Source of the DNA: JANNAV01 sp031384695
GTDB lineage: Bacteria; Pseudomonadota; Alphaproteobacteria; Rhodobacterales; Rhodobacteraceae
Length of the DNA: 64,000 nt
Reading direction: 5' to 3'
NCBI GenBank assembly: GCA_031384695.1
Contig: JANNAV010000073.1
Span: 1 to 64,000, forward strand
Part shown: in pieces, positions 9,215 through 19,097 of the stretch
Numbering within the stretch: the first letter of the stretch is position 1
How the letters are laid out: each line of letters opens with the position of its first letter
Position numbers and translations under genes: made by a program
The notes under the pieces: model-generated
Databases searched by the model: none
What the model saw: the letters and a program-made list of their open reading frames with translations, nothing else
What the model was told of the DNA's origin: nothing

Positions 9215-10857
9215 TCAGCGCAATCTGCCGCCCCGATCTGGCGGCTGACGAAATGGATGGTGGTGTCGAGCGATTCCATCAGATCACGGAACATCACCAC
9301 GAATTCGGCCCCGTCCTGCTGCGCCAGCGCCATCTGGTTGAGCGCCTCGGCCTGGGTTTGCAGGCGTCTGGCACCGATTGCCCCCGCCACGGCGATCAGC
9401 ACATGGCTTTTGGCGCCGATCATCGGCCAGTCGGGCGCGCCTGCGGCCTGCAACAGCGCGCTTTCGGCGCTGGTCAGATCGGCGAGCAGGTGATCCAGCA
9501 ATTCGCAAGCGGCCACCGGCCCGGCAAGCTGCAACAGGCGGCTGAGGTGGCCGGGATCAAGTTCGGGCAAGGCGGTGACGCGGTTGGCGGCCCGGCTGGC
9601 ATAAAAGCCGGGGGCGGCGGTGGCGGGCAAGGCGCGGCTGATGGCCAGCGCCAGATTGCGCGGGCATAGCCGGCTTTTGGGCAGGGTGGCATCGGCACCC
9701 GCCGCCGCAATCGCCAGTTTGTTGGCGCGCAGCATATAGGCGGTGACGGCGATCACCGGCAGGCAGCCTGACTGCTTGCGCACGGCGCGGATCACGTCGA
9801 TGCCCGACAACCGGGGCATTTCGATATCGACCACCAGCAGGTCGAACGCCGCGCGGGCCAGATGTGCCAGCGCATCAACCCCGTCGACCGCGAGGGTGAC
9901 GGTTGCGCCCATCTGCACCAGCATGATCCGCAGAATCTCGCGATTGGTGGCGCTGTCGTCGGCGACCAGCACGCGCAGATTGGCAAGATCTGGCAGGTCG
10001 GCGTCGATATCGTCGGGGGCGCTGGCGGGCAGCGGCAGGATCACCTGCACTTCGGCACCACCGGCGGCGGGGTTGCGGGCGGTGACGTGGCCGCCAAGTT
10101 CCGCCACCATCTGGTGTACGATGTGCAGCCCCATGCCGGTGCCGGGGGCGGCGTTGCCGGATTGGCGGCAGTTGGGGGCGAAGATGCAGGCCAGCACCTG
10201 CGGGCTGAAACCGGGGCCCTGATCGGTGACGGACAGGTGCAGGCGGTTTGCCTTGCTGGCCAGCCGCAGGGTGATGCAGCCCGCGCCGGAATATTTCAGC
10301 GCATTTTCCAGCAGGTTCGACAAGATACGTTCGAACGTCACGGGGTTGATGGTCAGCCGTGCGGGCAGGCCTGCGGCGGCATCGAGGTGAAACGCAAGGC
10401 CTGCCGCCTGCGCGCGGGCTTGCCAGCGCAGGTTGAGATCGGCCAGCAGGCGCTGGCTGTGGACGGTGCGGCTGGGGTTGAGGGCGGGCAGGGTGGGTTC
10501 GCCCAGAATGAGGACGAGGGCCTGTTCCATCAGCAGGGTCAGCGCCTCGGTGGCCGCACGGGTCCGTTCGATCTGCAGGGCGGCGGCGGCGTTCAGCAAG
10601 CGCGGATCAACCAGCCGCAAGCCGCCGATCACCTCGGCCAGCGCCGCCCGCAGATCATGGCCCAGAAGCGCAAGAGCAGGCGGCGGGGCGAAGGCGGGCG
10701 GCGGCGCGAGAGCAGGCGGCGGCGCGAGAGCAGGCGGCGGGGCAAGAGCAGGCGGCGGGGCGAGAGCAGGCGGCGGGCTATGGCGCGCGGCAGCCGCCAC
10801 GGAAGGCGCCATGGGCGGCGCAGCGGGGGGTGGGGTGATCTGCGATACCGGGTTCAT
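9211..10857 (-). CDS. Cytosolic hybrid histidine kinase (DHp-ATPase-REC-HPt)
   Basis: 548 residues. A Pro/Ala linker of repeated LAPPPA units (residues about 28-62) is followed by the dimerisation helix with phospho-His in LLGHDLR (H67). The HATPase domain has NLLENALKYSG, DQGPGFS and GTGMGLHIV. A receiver domain follows (LVADDSATNREIL, DLLVVDIEMP), then a C-terminal HPt-like helix bundle with AKSHVLIAVAGAIGA. No transmembrane segment or recognisable sensor domain is present. Phosphotransfer should run His-Asp-His to the co-transcribed sigma-54 regulator, whose start overlaps this stop by 4 bp. The absence of a sensor suggests partner-protein or redox/cytosolic input. Confidence 0.88.
   Translation of the reverse strand: MNPVSQITPPPAAPPMAPSVAAAARHSPPPALAPPPALAPPPALAPPPALAPPPAFAPPPALALLGHDLRAALAEVIGGLRLVDPRLLNAAAALQIERTRAATEALTLLMEQALVLILGEPTLPALNPSRTVHSQRLLADLNLRWQARAQAAGLAFHLDAAAGLPARLTINPVTFERILSNLLENALKYSGAGCITLRLASKANRLHLSVTDQGPGFSPQVLACIFAPNCRQSGNAAPGTGMGLHIVHQMVAELGGHVTARNPAAGGAEVQVILPLPASAPDDIDADLPDLANLRVLVADDSATNREILRIMLVQMGATVTLAVDGVDALAHLARAAFDLLVVDIEMPRLSGIDVIRAVRKQSGCLPVIAVTAYMLRANKLAIAAAGADATLPKSRLCPRNLALAISRALPATAAPGFYASRAANRVTALPELDPGHLSRLLQLAGPVAACELLDHLLADLTSAESALLQAAGAPDWPMIGAKSHVLIAVAGAIGARRLQTQAEALNQMALAQQDGAEFVVMFRDLMESLDTTIHFVSRQIGAADCAE
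10672..10773 (-). repeat. In-frame 18-bp tandem repeats encoding LAPPPA
   Basis: About five to six near-identical 18-bp units encode consecutive (A/F)LAPPPA hexapeptides in the N-terminal linker of the hybrid kinase. Unit length is a multiple of three, so copy number can change without a frameshift. This looks like a coding minisatellite and not a CRISPR, since there are no unique spacers. Confidence 0.85.
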
Positions 10858-10921
10858 GGCGCAAAGGTTACTGAACGCCGCCCGCTTGTCCAGCGGCTTG
10901 GTGGGTTTCCTCGCGGGCGCG

Positions 10922-13204
10922 CTAGCCGTAATGCGCCACCGGCGTGCCTGCGAGTGCCGACATGTTCAGCAAACCGCGCGCGGTGATGGCGGGGGTGACG
11001 ATATGGGCGCGGTTGCCCATGCCCATCAGGATCGGGCCAACCTCCAGCCCGCCCGCCTTGAGTTTCAGCATGTTGCGCGCGGCGTTGGCGGCATCGGTAT
11101 AGGCGAAGATCAGGGTATTGGCCGGGCCTTGCAGGCGCGAACGGGGAAAGATGCGGGCGCGCAGTTCGGGATCAAGGGCGGCATCGGCGCTCATCTCGCC
11201 CTCATAGGCGAAGTCCAGTTCGCGCGCGTCCAGCAGCTCAAGTGCCGCGCGCATCCGGCGGCCGGAGCAGCTGTCGAGATTGCCGAAGTTGGAGTGTGAA
11301 CAAAGCGCCACATTCGGGGTGACGCCAAAGCGTTTGGCGTGGCGCACGGCACCGATCACGGTTTCGGCGATCTGTTCGGGCGTGGGCACGGTATTGACCT
11401 GGGTATCGGCCACAAACAGCGGGCCATCTTCAAGGATCATCAAGGACAGCGCGCCGCGCGGGTGCAGGCCACCCTGCGCCAGCACCTGCCGGACATAGTT
11501 CAGGTGCCAAAGGTACTGCCCGAAGGTGCCGCAGATCATGCTGTCGGCATCGCCGCGGTGCACCGCGATGGCGGCGATGGCGGTGGAGTTGGTGCGCATC
11601 ACCGCGCGGGCGATATCGGGGGTGACCCCCTGGCGTTCCATCAATTCGTGGTAACTGCCCCAGTAGTCGCGGTAGCGGTGATCGCTTGCGGGGTTGACGA
11701 TCTCAAAGTCGCGGTCGGGGCGGATCGGCAGGCCCGCGCGCTCGGCCCGCGCCGCGATCACCTCGGGGCGGCCGATCAGGATCGGCTTGTCGGTCATCTC
11801 TTCCAGCATGGCGTTGGCAGCGCGCAGCACCCGTTCATCCTCGCCCTCGGCAAACACGATGCGGCGGCTGACGGTGCGGGCGGCCTCGAACACCGGGCGC
11901 ATGATAAGGGCGGATCTGAACACCGAGCCGTCGAGTTTCTGCTTGTAGGCGTCCATGTCGGCGATGGGGCGGGTGGCGACGCCGGTTGCCATCGCGGCGC
12001 GGGCCACGGCAGAGGCGACAACGCCGATCAGGCGGGGATCGAAGGGTTTGGGGATGAGATAATCGGCGCCGAAGGTGAGCACTTCGCCCCGGTAGGCGGC
12101 GGCGGCTTCGGCGCTGGTGGTGGCGCGGGCGAGGGCCGCGATGCCTTCGATGCAGGCCAACTCCATGGTTTCGTTGATGGTGGTGGCACCCACATCCAGC
12201 GCCCCGCGAAAGATGAAGGGAAAGCACAGTACGTTGTTGACCTGATTGGGAAAATCGGAACGGCCGGTGGCGATGATGGCATCGGGGGCGACGGCGCGCA
12301 CCTGTTCGGGCAGGATTTCCGGCATCGGGTTGGCGAGGGCGAAGATAATCGGGCGGGGGGCCATTCTGGCGACCATTTCGGGGGTCAGCACGCCGGGGCC
12401 GGACAGGCCGAGGAAGAAATCGGCCCCCGCGATCACATCGTTTAACACGCGGGCCCCGGTGGATTGGGCGAAGGCGGCCTTTTGCGGGTTCATGTCTTGC
12501 GGGCGGCCCTCATAAACCACGCCGTGAATATCACAAAGCCAGACATTCTCGCGCTTCACCCCCAGTTTCAGCAGCATGTTCAGACAAGCGATTCCCGCAG
12601 CCCCGCCGCCGGTGGACACCAGCTTGATCTCGCCAAACGCCTTGCCCGCGACATGCAGCGCATTGGTGGCGGCGGCCCCCACCACGATGGCGGTGCCGTG
12701 CTGATCATCATGAAATACCGGGATGTTCATCCGCTCACGACATAATTGTTCAACGATGAAACAATCCGGGGCCTTGATGTCTTCGAGGTTGATGGCACCG
12801 AAGGTAGGCTCCAACGCGCAGACGATATCGGCCAGCTTGTGCGGATCGGCCTCGTTCAACTCGATATCAAAGCAATCGATGTTGGCGAATTTCTTGAAGA
12901 GAACTGCCTTGCCCTCCATCACCGGTTTGGAGGCCAAAGCGCCAATGTTTCCAAGCCCTAAGACGGCGGTGCCGTTGGTGACAACCGCCACCAGATTGCC
13001 GCGCGCGGTATAGCGCGAGGCGGTGGAGGGATCGGCCTTGATCTCCAGACAGGCTTCGGCCACGCCCGGCGAATAGGCGAGGCTCAGATCGCGGCCATTG
13101 GCGAGCGGCTTGGTGGCGCGAATCTCCAGCTTGCCCGGTTTGGGAAATTCGTGGTAATCCAGCGCCGCCTGCCGGGCATTATCCTGCCGTGCTTCGTCCG
13201 TCAT
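10922..13204 (-). CDS. maeB: NADP-dependent malic enzyme with C-terminal phosphotransacetylase-like domain
   Basis: 760 residues. The malic enzyme part (residues 1-430) decarboxylates malate to pyruvate: [36 protein letters not shown] and [13 protein letters not shown] (dinucleotide site) are seen. The remaining 330 residues match the phosphate acetyltransferase fold, as in MaeB multienzymes, and usually serve regulation by acetyl-CoA. Two ATGs are possible (13210 and 13204). AGGGGG ends directly before the first and lies 6 bp before the second, so 13204 is chosen. A perfect inverted repeat lies 18 bp upstream. The enzyme can supply pyruvate and NADPH from the C4 pool fed by the propionyl-CoA pathway. 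Confidence 0.95.
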   Translation of the reverse strand: MTDEARQDNARQAALDYHEFPKPGKLEIRATKPLANGRDLSLAYSPGVAEACLEIKADPSTASRYTARGNLVAVVTNGTAVLGLGNIGALASKPVMEGKAVLFKKFANIDCFDIELNEADPHKLADIVCALEPTFGAINLEDIKAPDCFIVEQLCRERMNIPVFHDDQHGTAIVVGAAATNALHVAGKAFGEIKLVSTGGGAAGIACLNMLLKLGVKRENVWLCDIHGVVYEGRPQDMNPQKAAFAQSTGARVLNDVIAGADFFLGLSGPGVLTPEMVARMAPRPIIFALANPMPEILPEQVRAVAPDAIIATGRSDFPNQVNNVLCFPFIFRGALDVGATTINETMELACIEGIAALARATTSAEAAAAYRGEVLTFGADYLIPKPFDPRLIGVVASAVARAAMATGVATRPIADMDAYKQKLDGSVFRSALIMRPVFEAARTVSRRIVFAEGEDERVLRAANAMLEEMTDKPILIGRPEVIAARAERAGLPIRPDRDFEIVNPASDHRYRDYWGSYHELMERQGVTPDIARAVMRTNSTAIAAIAVHRGDADSMICGTFGQYLWHLNYVRQVLAQGGLHPRGALSLMILEDGPLFVADTQVNTVPTPEQIAETVIGAVRHAKRFGVTPNVALCSHSNFGNLDSCSGRRMRAALELLDARELDFAYEGEMSADAALDPELRARIFPRSRLQGPANTLIFAYTDAANAARNMLKLKAGGLEVGPILMGMGNRAHIVTPAITARGLLNMSALAGTPVAHYG

Positions 13205-13221
13205 GCCCATCCCCCTGCATT

Positions 13222-13239
13222 TGGTTTAGTATTAAACCA
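13222..13239. promoter_or_regulatory. Inverted repeat TGGTTTA-N4-TAAACCA between maeB and the cupin gene
   Basis: A perfect 7-bp inverted repeat with a GTAT spacer lies 18 bp upstream of the maeB start. Its size and TGGT...ACCA ends resemble GntR-type operators, and it overlaps the likely maeB -10 region. Operator function is inferred; the cognate regulator is unknown. Confidence 0.4.
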
Positions 13240-13342
13240 TATCACAAAGCCTGCCAATGCGTGTTCTGGTACAGGTGTTGTTCGGTCTGCTTGCAAATCA
13301 TTGGTCTGATGGGCACTGTGACCCAAAGCCGGAGAAATTGCC

Positions 13343-14428
13343 ATGACCGAGACCCGCGCCGAAATCCGCCTGCCCACCACCGAGTTACGGCTTGATTTGC
13401 CGTTTTACACCAAGGTGTTGGGGATGCGGCTGGAGTCGATCTATCCCGCCGACAACCCGGAGGTGGCGGTGCTGTCGGGACACGGGTTGCGCATCCGCAT
13501 TCAGAAAGGCGCGCCCGAGGCCCCCGGCACCTTGCGGATTCTGACCGATGATGCCGATGGCTTTGCGGCAGGCGCCCGCAGCCTGACCGCGCCCAACGGC
13601 ACGCTGATCGAAATAGATGATCTGAACCCACCGCTGATCCTGCCGCAAACCGAGCATGCGTTTGTGGTGCGCCGGCTGGCTGATCAGGCGCCCTGGGTGA
13701 TCGGGCGGGCGGGGATGCATTACCGCGATCTGGTGCCCTCAAGGCTGGGTGGTGCCGTGATCGCCAGCCACATCCGCATACCGGATGGCGGGCCGGTGCC
13801 GGATATGGTGCATTATCATAAGGTTGGCTTTCAGTTGATCTTTTGCATCAAGGGCTGGGTCGATGTGGTTTATGAAGATCAGGGCGGCGCGATCCGGCTG
13901 CATGCGGGCGATTGCTTTATCCAGCCGCCCGAGATCCGCCACCGCGTGCTGCAGGCCAGCGACGGCATCGAGGTGATCGAGATTGGCGTGCCCGCCGATC
14001 ATGTGACCGAGATCGACCACGAGATGACCCTGCCAACCGCCTTTTTCCGCCCCGACCGTGAATGGCAAAACCAGCGTTTTGTGCATGATGTGGGGGCGAA
14101 AGCCCCTTTCATGCCGTTCCGCATAGCGGGGTTCGAGGCGCGCGATACCACCATCAACACCCATACCAAGGGTGTGGCCTCGGTGATGGTGGCGCGCCCC
14201 ACCGGCGCCGCCGCGCCCTGGACGCGGCACGCGGGCGATATTCTGTTCACCTTCGTAATGGCGGGCGGCATGACGCTGGAAGGCGAGGGCAAAGACCCCT
14301 TCCGCCTGTCGCCCGGCGATGCTTTCGTGATCCCGCCGGGCCTTGCCACCCGTTATGCCAACACCACCGCCGATCTGGAACTGCTGGAGGTGTCCTTGCC
14401 GGGCGTGTTCAAAACCGACGTTCTTTGA
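13343..14428 (+). CDS. VOC-like plus bicupin fusion protein
   Basis: 361 residues. Residues about 8-95 resemble a glyoxalase/VOC half-module (LRLDLPFYTKVLGMRLESIYPAD, read as two short stretches). Two cupin barrels follow. The first has HYHKVGFQLIFCIKGWVDVVYE (segment starting near residue 155) and LHAGDCFIQPPEIRHRVL. The second has RHAGDILFTFVMAGGMTLEGEG and LSPGDAFVIPPGLATRY. Cupins of this sort bind metal through His/Glu and act as dioxygenases, isomerases or sugar-acid enzymes. The substrate is unknown. CCGGAGAAATTGCC supports the ATG. It lies 69 bp upstream of cdd and may or may not belong to that operon. Confidence 0.8.
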   Translation: MTETRAEIRLPTTELRLDLPFYTKVLGMRLESIYPADNPEVAVLSGHGLRIRIQKGAPEAPGTLRILTDDADGFAAGARSLTAPNGTLIEIDDLNPPLILPQTEHAFVVRRLADQAPWVIGRAGMHYRDLVPSRLGGAVIASHIRIPDGGPVPDMVHYHKVGFQLIFCIKGWVDVVYEDQGGAIRLHAGDCFIQPPEIRHRVLQASDGIEVIEIGVPADHVTEIDHEMTLPTAFFRPDREWQNQRFVHDVGAKAPFMPFRIAGFEARDTTINTHTKGVASVMVARPTGAAAPWTRHAGDILFTFVMAGGMTLEGEGKDPFRLSPGDAFVIPPGLATRYANTTADLELLEVSLPGVFKTDVL

Positions 14429-14497
14429 GCGCACTTGCACATCCGGCGGCAAAGCCGCTAACTTCCGGACCAGATTGTCAAATTTCGTGAGGCTCCG

Positions 14498-14890
14498 ATG
14501 ACGCTTTTGCATGCCGCAACCGACGTGCGCCTGCGCGCCTATGCCCCCTATTCGCGCTTCAAGGTGGGGGCCGCGATCCGCGCGGCTTCGGGCGCGGTTT
14601 ATGCCGGGTGCAACGTGGAAAACGTGGCTTATCCCGAAGGCACCTGCGCCGAGGCGGGGGCGATTGCCGCGATGGTCGCGGGCGGTGACACGGTGATTGC
14701 CGAGGTTTGCGTGATCGCCGACAGCCCCGAGCCGGTGCCGCCCTGCGGCGGCTGCAGGCAGAAGATTTCCGAGTTTGCGGCGCAGGATGTGGTGGTAACG
14801 CTTTGCACCACCAGTGGAAAATCAAAATCCATGACAGTGGCCGAACTGCTTCCCGGCCTGTTCACTGCCGCTCATATGGGCAGTATCTGA
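14498..14890 (+). CDS. cdd: Cytidine deaminase
   Basis: 130 residues, the homotetrameric short type. It hydrolyses cytidine and deoxycytidine to uridine and deoxyuridine. Zinc ligands are C50 in TCAEAGAI and C83/C86 in PPCGGCRQ; E52 is the proton shuttle. YAPYSRFKVGAA is the substrate-binding start. Its TGA overlaps the deoA ATG by one base (TGATG), giving tight translational coupling at the head of the salvage operon. Confidence 0.96.
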   Translation: MTLLHAATDVRLRAYAPYSRFKVGAAIRAASGAVYAGCNVENVAYPEGTCAEAGAIAAMVAGGDTVIAEVCVIADSPEPVPPCGGCRQKISEFAAQDVVVTLCTTSGKSKSMTVAELLPGLFTAAHMGSI

Positions 14891-16197
14891 TGGATGCGCG
14901 CAGCATCATCGCGCGCATCCGCGATGGCACACCACTTGCGCCTGAGGAGTTGCACTGGTTTGCGGCGGGTCTTGCCTCGGGGGCGGTCAGCGATGCGCAG
15001 GCGGGGGCGTTTGCGATGGCGGTGCTGCTGAAGGGGCTTGGCGAGGGCGGCACCGTGGCCTTGACGCGGGCGATGCGGGATTCGGGGCAGGTGCTGGAGT
15101 GGGATATGCCGGGGCCGGTGCTGGACAAGCATTCGACCGGCGGGGTGGGCGATTGTGTGTCGTTGCTGCTGGCCCCGGCGCTGGCGGCCTGCGGCGCTTA
15201 TGTGCCGATGATTTCGGGGCGGGGGCTGGCGCATACCGGTGGCACGCTGGACAAGCTGGAGGCCATTCCGGGCTTTCGCACCGCGATGACGGCCGAGCAG
15301 TTGCGCCGCCAGATGAAGGAGGTGCGCTGTGCCATCGTGGCGGCCAACGCCGATATTGCGCCCGCCGACAAGCGGCTTTACGCGGTGCGCGATGTGACGG
15401 GCACGGTAGAAAGCATTGATCTGATCACCGCGTCGATCCTTTCCAAAAAACTGGCGGCGGGGTTGGAAGCCCTTGTACTGGATGTGAAATGCGGCTCTGG
15501 CGCGTTCATGAAAACGCTGGAGGAGGCCACGGTTCTGGCCAAGGTTCTGGTGGCCACGGCGCAAGGCGCGGGCTGCATGACCAGTGCGCTGATCACCGAT
15601 ATGAGCCAGCCTTTGGCCACGGCGGTGGGCAATGCTTTGGAGGTGACGGAGGTGATGGAGACGCTGACCGGCACTTCGGTGAATGCGGCGCTTTGGGATA
15701 TCACCATGGCGTTGGGGGGCGAGGCTTTGGCGCTGGGCGGGTTGGCCGCAGACCCTGCCGACGGGGCCGGGCGGATTGCCGAGGCGCTGGAATCGGGGGC
15801 GGCGGCGGATTGGTTTGGCCGGATGATTGCGGCGCAAGGCGGGCCCGCCGATTTTGTCGACCGCTGGCCCGATCGTTTGCCTGCGGCGACAGTGATCCGC
15901 GAGGTGCCGAACCTTGCTACGGGCTATGTGGCGCGCATCGACGGGCAGGTTTTGGGGCAGGCGGTGGTGCATCTGGGGGGCGGGCGCTTGCGCGAGGGCG
16001 ACCGGGTGAACCCGTCGGTGGGGCTTTCCGATCTTGCGGGGATCGGCGAGGATATTGGTGCGGGTGATACCTTGGCCATGGTGCATGCGCCGTCCGAGGC
16101 CTTGGCGGAAGTGGCGATCCGGGCGGTGCAGGCGGCCTATACCATGGGCGAAGCGGCCCCTGCCGACCCGGTTCTGATCCTGAAACGGATCGCGTAA
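14890..16197 (+). CDS. deoA: Thymidine phosphorylase
   Basis: 435 residues, typical for DeoA. It phosphorolyses thymidine or deoxyuridine to the base and deoxyribose-1-phosphate. Motifs seen: DKHSTGGVGD (phosphate binding), ISGRGLAHTGGTLDKLE (the family signature region) and SKKLAAGLEALVLDVK. Start and stop each overlap neighbours by one base (TGATG with cdd, TAATG with deoB), so it is co-translated. Product deoxyribose-1-phosphate feeds DeoB. Confidence 0.96.
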   Translation: MDARSIIARIRDGTPLAPEELHWFAAGLASGAVSDAQAGAFAMAVLLKGLGEGGTVALTRAMRDSGQVLEWDMPGPVLDKHSTGGVGDCVSLLLAPALAACGAYVPMISGRGLAHTGGTLDKLEAIPGFRTAMTAEQLRRQMKEVRCAIVAANADIAPADKRLYAVRDVTGTVESIDLITASILSKKLAAGLEALVLDVKCGSGAFMKTLEEATVLAKVLVATAQGAGCMTSALITDMSQPLATAVGNALEVTEVMETLTGTSVNAALWDITMALGGEALALGGLAADPADGAGRIAEALESGAAADWFGRMIAAQGGPADFVDRWPDRLPAATVIREVPNLATGYVARIDGQVLGQAVVHLGGGRLREGDRVNPSVGLSDLAGIGEDIGAGDTLAMVHAPSEALAEVAIRAVQAAYTMGEAAPADPVLILKRIA

Positions 16198-17411
16198 TGG
16201 CGCGGGCGTTTTTGGTGGTGATGGATTCGGTGGGCTGTGGCGGCGCGCCGGATGCGGCGGATTTTGGTGACGCGGAGTTTGGCGATGCCGGGGCGAATAC
16301 GCTGGCGCATATCGCGCAGGAATGTGCTTTGGGGCGGGCGGATCGGGGGCGCTCGGGGCCTTTGCATGTGCCGGTGCTGGACGGTTTGGGGCTGGGGGCG
16401 GCGGTGCGGCTGGCCTCGGGCGATGCCACGCCGGGGCTTGTGGCGAAGCCTTCGGGGCGGTGGGGGGCTTTGACGGAAGTGTCGCGCGGCAAGGACACGC
16501 CTTCGGGGCATTGGGAATTGGCGGGGGTGCCGGTGCCGTGGGAGTGGAGTTATTTCCCCAAGGTTGGCCCGGCCTTTGCGCCTGACCTCGTGGCGGAGGT
16601 GTGCCGGTTGGCGGGGGTGGCGGGGATTTTGGGCAATTGCCATGCCTCGGGAATTCCGATTGTGGCCAGCCTTGGGGCCGAGCATCTGCGGACGGGGTGG
16701 CCGATCTGCTATACCTCGGCGGATTCGGTGTTTCAGATTGCCGCACATGAGGGCGCGTTCGGGTTGGAGCGGTTGTTGCGGCTTTGCGAAGCGCTGGCGC
16801 CGATGTTGCACGCGATGAAGGTGGGGCGGGTGATCGCACGGCCGTTCATCGGGGTTGAGGGCAGTTTTCTGCGCACCGCCAACCGGCATGATTACGCGAT
16901 GGCGACGCCTGCACCCACCTTGCTGGATTGGGTGCAGGGGGCGGGGCGGATGACGCATGCGGTGGGCAAGATCGGCGACATATTCTCGATGCGGGGGGTG
17001 GGGGCGCTGCACAAGGGGAAATCCGATGTTGATCTTTTCGAACATTTATTGCGGTTAGCGGTGGAAGCTAAACCCGGTTCCTTGATTTTTGCGAACTTTG
17101 TCGAGTTCGACAGCCTTTATGGCCATACCCGCGATGTGGCGGGCTATGCCCGGGCGCTGGAATGGTTCGATGCCCGCGTCGGGGTGTTTCTGGCGCAGAT
17201 GCAGCCGGGAGACCTCGCGATTTTCACCGCTGATCATGGCAATGATCCGACATGGCGGGGCACCGATCACACGCGCGAGCGGGTGCCGGTGCTGTGCGCG
17301 GGGGTGGGCGCGGGTGAGATCGGCTTGCGGGGGTTTGTGGATGTGGCGGCCTCGGTTGCGGCGCATCTGGGGGTGGCGGCGCAGGGCGCAGGGCGGAGTT
17401 TCTTGACATGA
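16197..17411 (+). CDS. deoB: Phosphopentomutase
   Basis: 404 residues of the alkaline-phosphatase superfamily. It converts (deoxy)ribose-1-phosphate to the 5-phosphate. Metal ligand motifs are VVMDSVGCGGAPDA at the N-terminus and FTADHGNDPTWRGTDHTRE at the C-terminus. The central signature GKDTPSGHWEL is present. It follows deoA with a TAATG overlap and overlaps add by 4 bp, so it completes pentose recovery from nucleosides. Confidence 0.96.
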   Translation: MARAFLVVMDSVGCGGAPDAADFGDAEFGDAGANTLAHIAQECALGRADRGRSGPLHVPVLDGLGLGAAVRLASGDATPGLVAKPSGRWGALTEVSRGKDTPSGHWELAGVPVPWEWSYFPKVGPAFAPDLVAEVCRLAGVAGILGNCHASGIPIVASLGAEHLRTGWPICYTSADSVFQIAAHEGAFGLERLLRLCEALAPMLHAMKVGRVIARPFIGVEGSFLRTANRHDYAMATPAPTLLDWVQGAGRMTHAVGKIGDIFSMRGVGALHKGKSDVDLFEHLLRLAVEAKPGSLIFANFVEFDSLYGHTRDVAGYARALEWFDARVGVFLAQMQPGDLAIFTADHGNDPTWRGTDHTRERVPVLCAGVGAGEIGLRGFVDVAASVAAHLGVAAQGAGRSFLT

Positions 17412-18397
17412 CCAAGGGTTTGCCGAAGGTGGAGTTGCATCTGCATCTGGAGGGGGCGGCACCGCCTGCCTTTATCCGGGGGCTGGCGCGCGAGAAGAAC
17501 ATGGATATCGCGGGCATCTTTGATGAGAAAGGCGGTTATAAATTCAAGGACTTCTGGGATTTTCTGAAAGTGTATGAAGCGGCGACCGGGACGTTGAAAT
17601 CGGCAGAAGATTACCACCGGCTGACGCTTGCGGTGCTGGAAGAAAGTGCCGCAAGTGGCGTGGTTTACTGCGAAACTTTCGTCAGCCCCGATTTTTGCGG
17701 CGGGCGCGATGTAGGGGCTTGGCGCGAATACCTGCACGCCATGCGCGAAGCGGCTGATATTGCCGAGAAAAGCCATGGCATCGTGCTGCGGGGCATCGTG
17801 ACTGCGATCCGGCATTTCGGGCCGGACAAGGCGCGCGAGACGGCGCGTTGTGCGGCGGAAACTGCGGGCGACTGGATCGTGGGGTTTGGCCTTGCCGGGG
17901 ATGAAAAGATCGGCGCGCCAAAGGATTTCCGCTATGGTTTCGATATGGCCCGCGAGGCGGGGTTGCGGCTGACGGCGCATGCGGGCGAGTGGGGCGGGCC
18001 GGATTCGGTGCGCGATGCGCTGCGCGATCTGGCGGTGGAGCGGATCGGCCACGGGGTGCGGGCGATCGAGGATCTGGCTTTGGTGGATGAGTTGGCCGAG
18101 CGCGGCATCGTGCTGGAGGTCTGCCCCGGATCGAACGTGGCGCTGGGGCTTTATCCGTCGTACCGCAAGCATCCGGCTGGCGAGTTGCTGCATCGCGGCG
18201 TGAAGGTGACCATCTCTACCGACGATCCGCCGTTCTTTCACACCACCATGGCGCGGGAATATCAGATGCTGGCTGAGGCGTTCGAATGGGACGCGGGGGT
18301 TTTCGCGCAGATTGCCCGCACCTCGCTTGACGCGGCGTTTTGTGACGCGGATACCAAGACGCGGATCGGGAACATTCTGGAGTTGGGCCATGCTTGA
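17408..18397 (+). CDS. add: Adenosine deaminase
   Basis: 329 residues. It hydrolyses adenosine and deoxyadenosine to inosine forms. Zinc and catalytic motifs of the amidohydrolase fold are present: ELHLHLEG (H11, H13), TAHAGEWGG (His/Glu), ERIGHGVRA and STDDPPFF (Asp). The ADAL/adenine-deaminase branch shares most motifs, so adenine deaminase is a less likely alternative. The start overlaps deoB by 4 bp and the end overlaps upp by 8 bp. Confidence 0.9.
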   Translation: MTKGLPKVELHLHLEGAAPPAFIRGLAREKNMDIAGIFDEKGGYKFKDFWDFLKVYEAATGTLKSAEDYHRLTLAVLEESAASGVVYCETFVSPDFCGGRDVGAWREYLHAMREAADIAEKSHGIVLRGIVTAIRHFGPDKARETARCAAETAGDWIVGFGLAGDEKIGAPKDFRYGFDMAREAGLRLTAHAGEWGGPDSVRDALRDLAVERIGHGVRAIEDLALVDELAERGIVLEVCPGSNVALGLYPSYRKHPAGELLHRGVKVTISTDDPPFFHTTMAREYQMLAEAFEWDAGVFAQIARTSLDAAFCDADTKTRIGNILELGHA

Positions 18398-19022
18398 ACA
18401 TCTGACCGTCGTTGCGCACCCTTTGGTGCAGCACAAGCTGACGCTGATGCGGGAAAAGGACAGATCGACTGCCAGTTTCCGCAAGCTGTTGCGCGAGATC
18501 AGCCTGCTGCTGGCCTATGAGGTGACGCGCGAATTGCCGATGACGACCAAGCGGATCGAGACGCCGCTGGAACCGATGGACGCGCCGACGATTGACGGCA
18601 AGAAGCTGGCGCTGATCTCGATCCTGCGGGCGGGCAACGGGCTGTTGGACGGGATTCTGGAGCTGATCCCGGCGGCGCGGGTGGGGTTTGTCGGGCTTTA
18701 CCGCGATCCGGAAACGCTGCAACCGGTGCAGTATTACTGCAAATTGCCGGATCATCTGGACGAGCGGATTTCGATTGTGGTTGATCCGATGCTGGCGACG
18801 GGCAATTCCTCGGTGGCAGCGGTGACGCTTTTGAAACAATCGGGGGCGAAGCAGATCCGGTTTTTGTGCCTGTTGGCGGCCCCTGAGGGTATTGCTCGCA
18901 TGAAAGAGGCGCATCCTGACGTGCCGATTGTCACAGCGGCGGTAGACAGCCACCTGAATGACCATGGATATATTGTACCGGGGCTAGGGGATGCGGGCGA
19001 CCGCATGTTCGGTACTAAATAG
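18390..19022 (+). CDS. upp: Uracil phosphoribosyltransferase
   Basis: 210 residues. It joins uracil to PRPP to give [15 protein letters not shown] is the N-terminal signature, [13 protein letters not shown] and [11 protein letters not shown] are the PRPP/pyrophosphate loops, and [11 protein letters not shown] is the conserved C-terminal uracil-binding end. The ATG at 18390 lies inside the end of add (8-bp overlap). It is the last gene of the salvage operon, using uracil made by cdd and deoA. Confidence 0.96.
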   Translation: MLEHLTVVAHPLVQHKLTLMREKDRSTASFRKLLREISLLLAYEVTRELPMTTKRIETPLEPMDAPTIDGKKLALISILRAGNGLLDGILELIPAARVGFVGLYRDPETLQPVQYYCKLPDHLDERISIVVDPMLATGNSSVAAVTLLKQSGAKQIRFLCLLAAPEGIARMKEAHPDVPIVTAAVDSHLNDHGYIVPGLGDAGDRMFGTK

Positions 19023-19097
19023 AGGCATTGGGCCTTTACTCGGAAACAATAAGACTTCATGATTGCCGCGTCGGGCCACTTCTGGGCTTGGGGGGTG

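Noticed and set aside
10672..10773. Possible CRISPR array from 18-bp repeats
   Set aside because: The repeats are directly adjacent with no unique spacers and encode LAPPPA in the kinase frame.
14898..15128. Short minus-strand frames within the salvage operon as antisense genes
   Set aside because: No ribosome sites or conserved motifs; coding signal belongs to the overlapping deoA frame.
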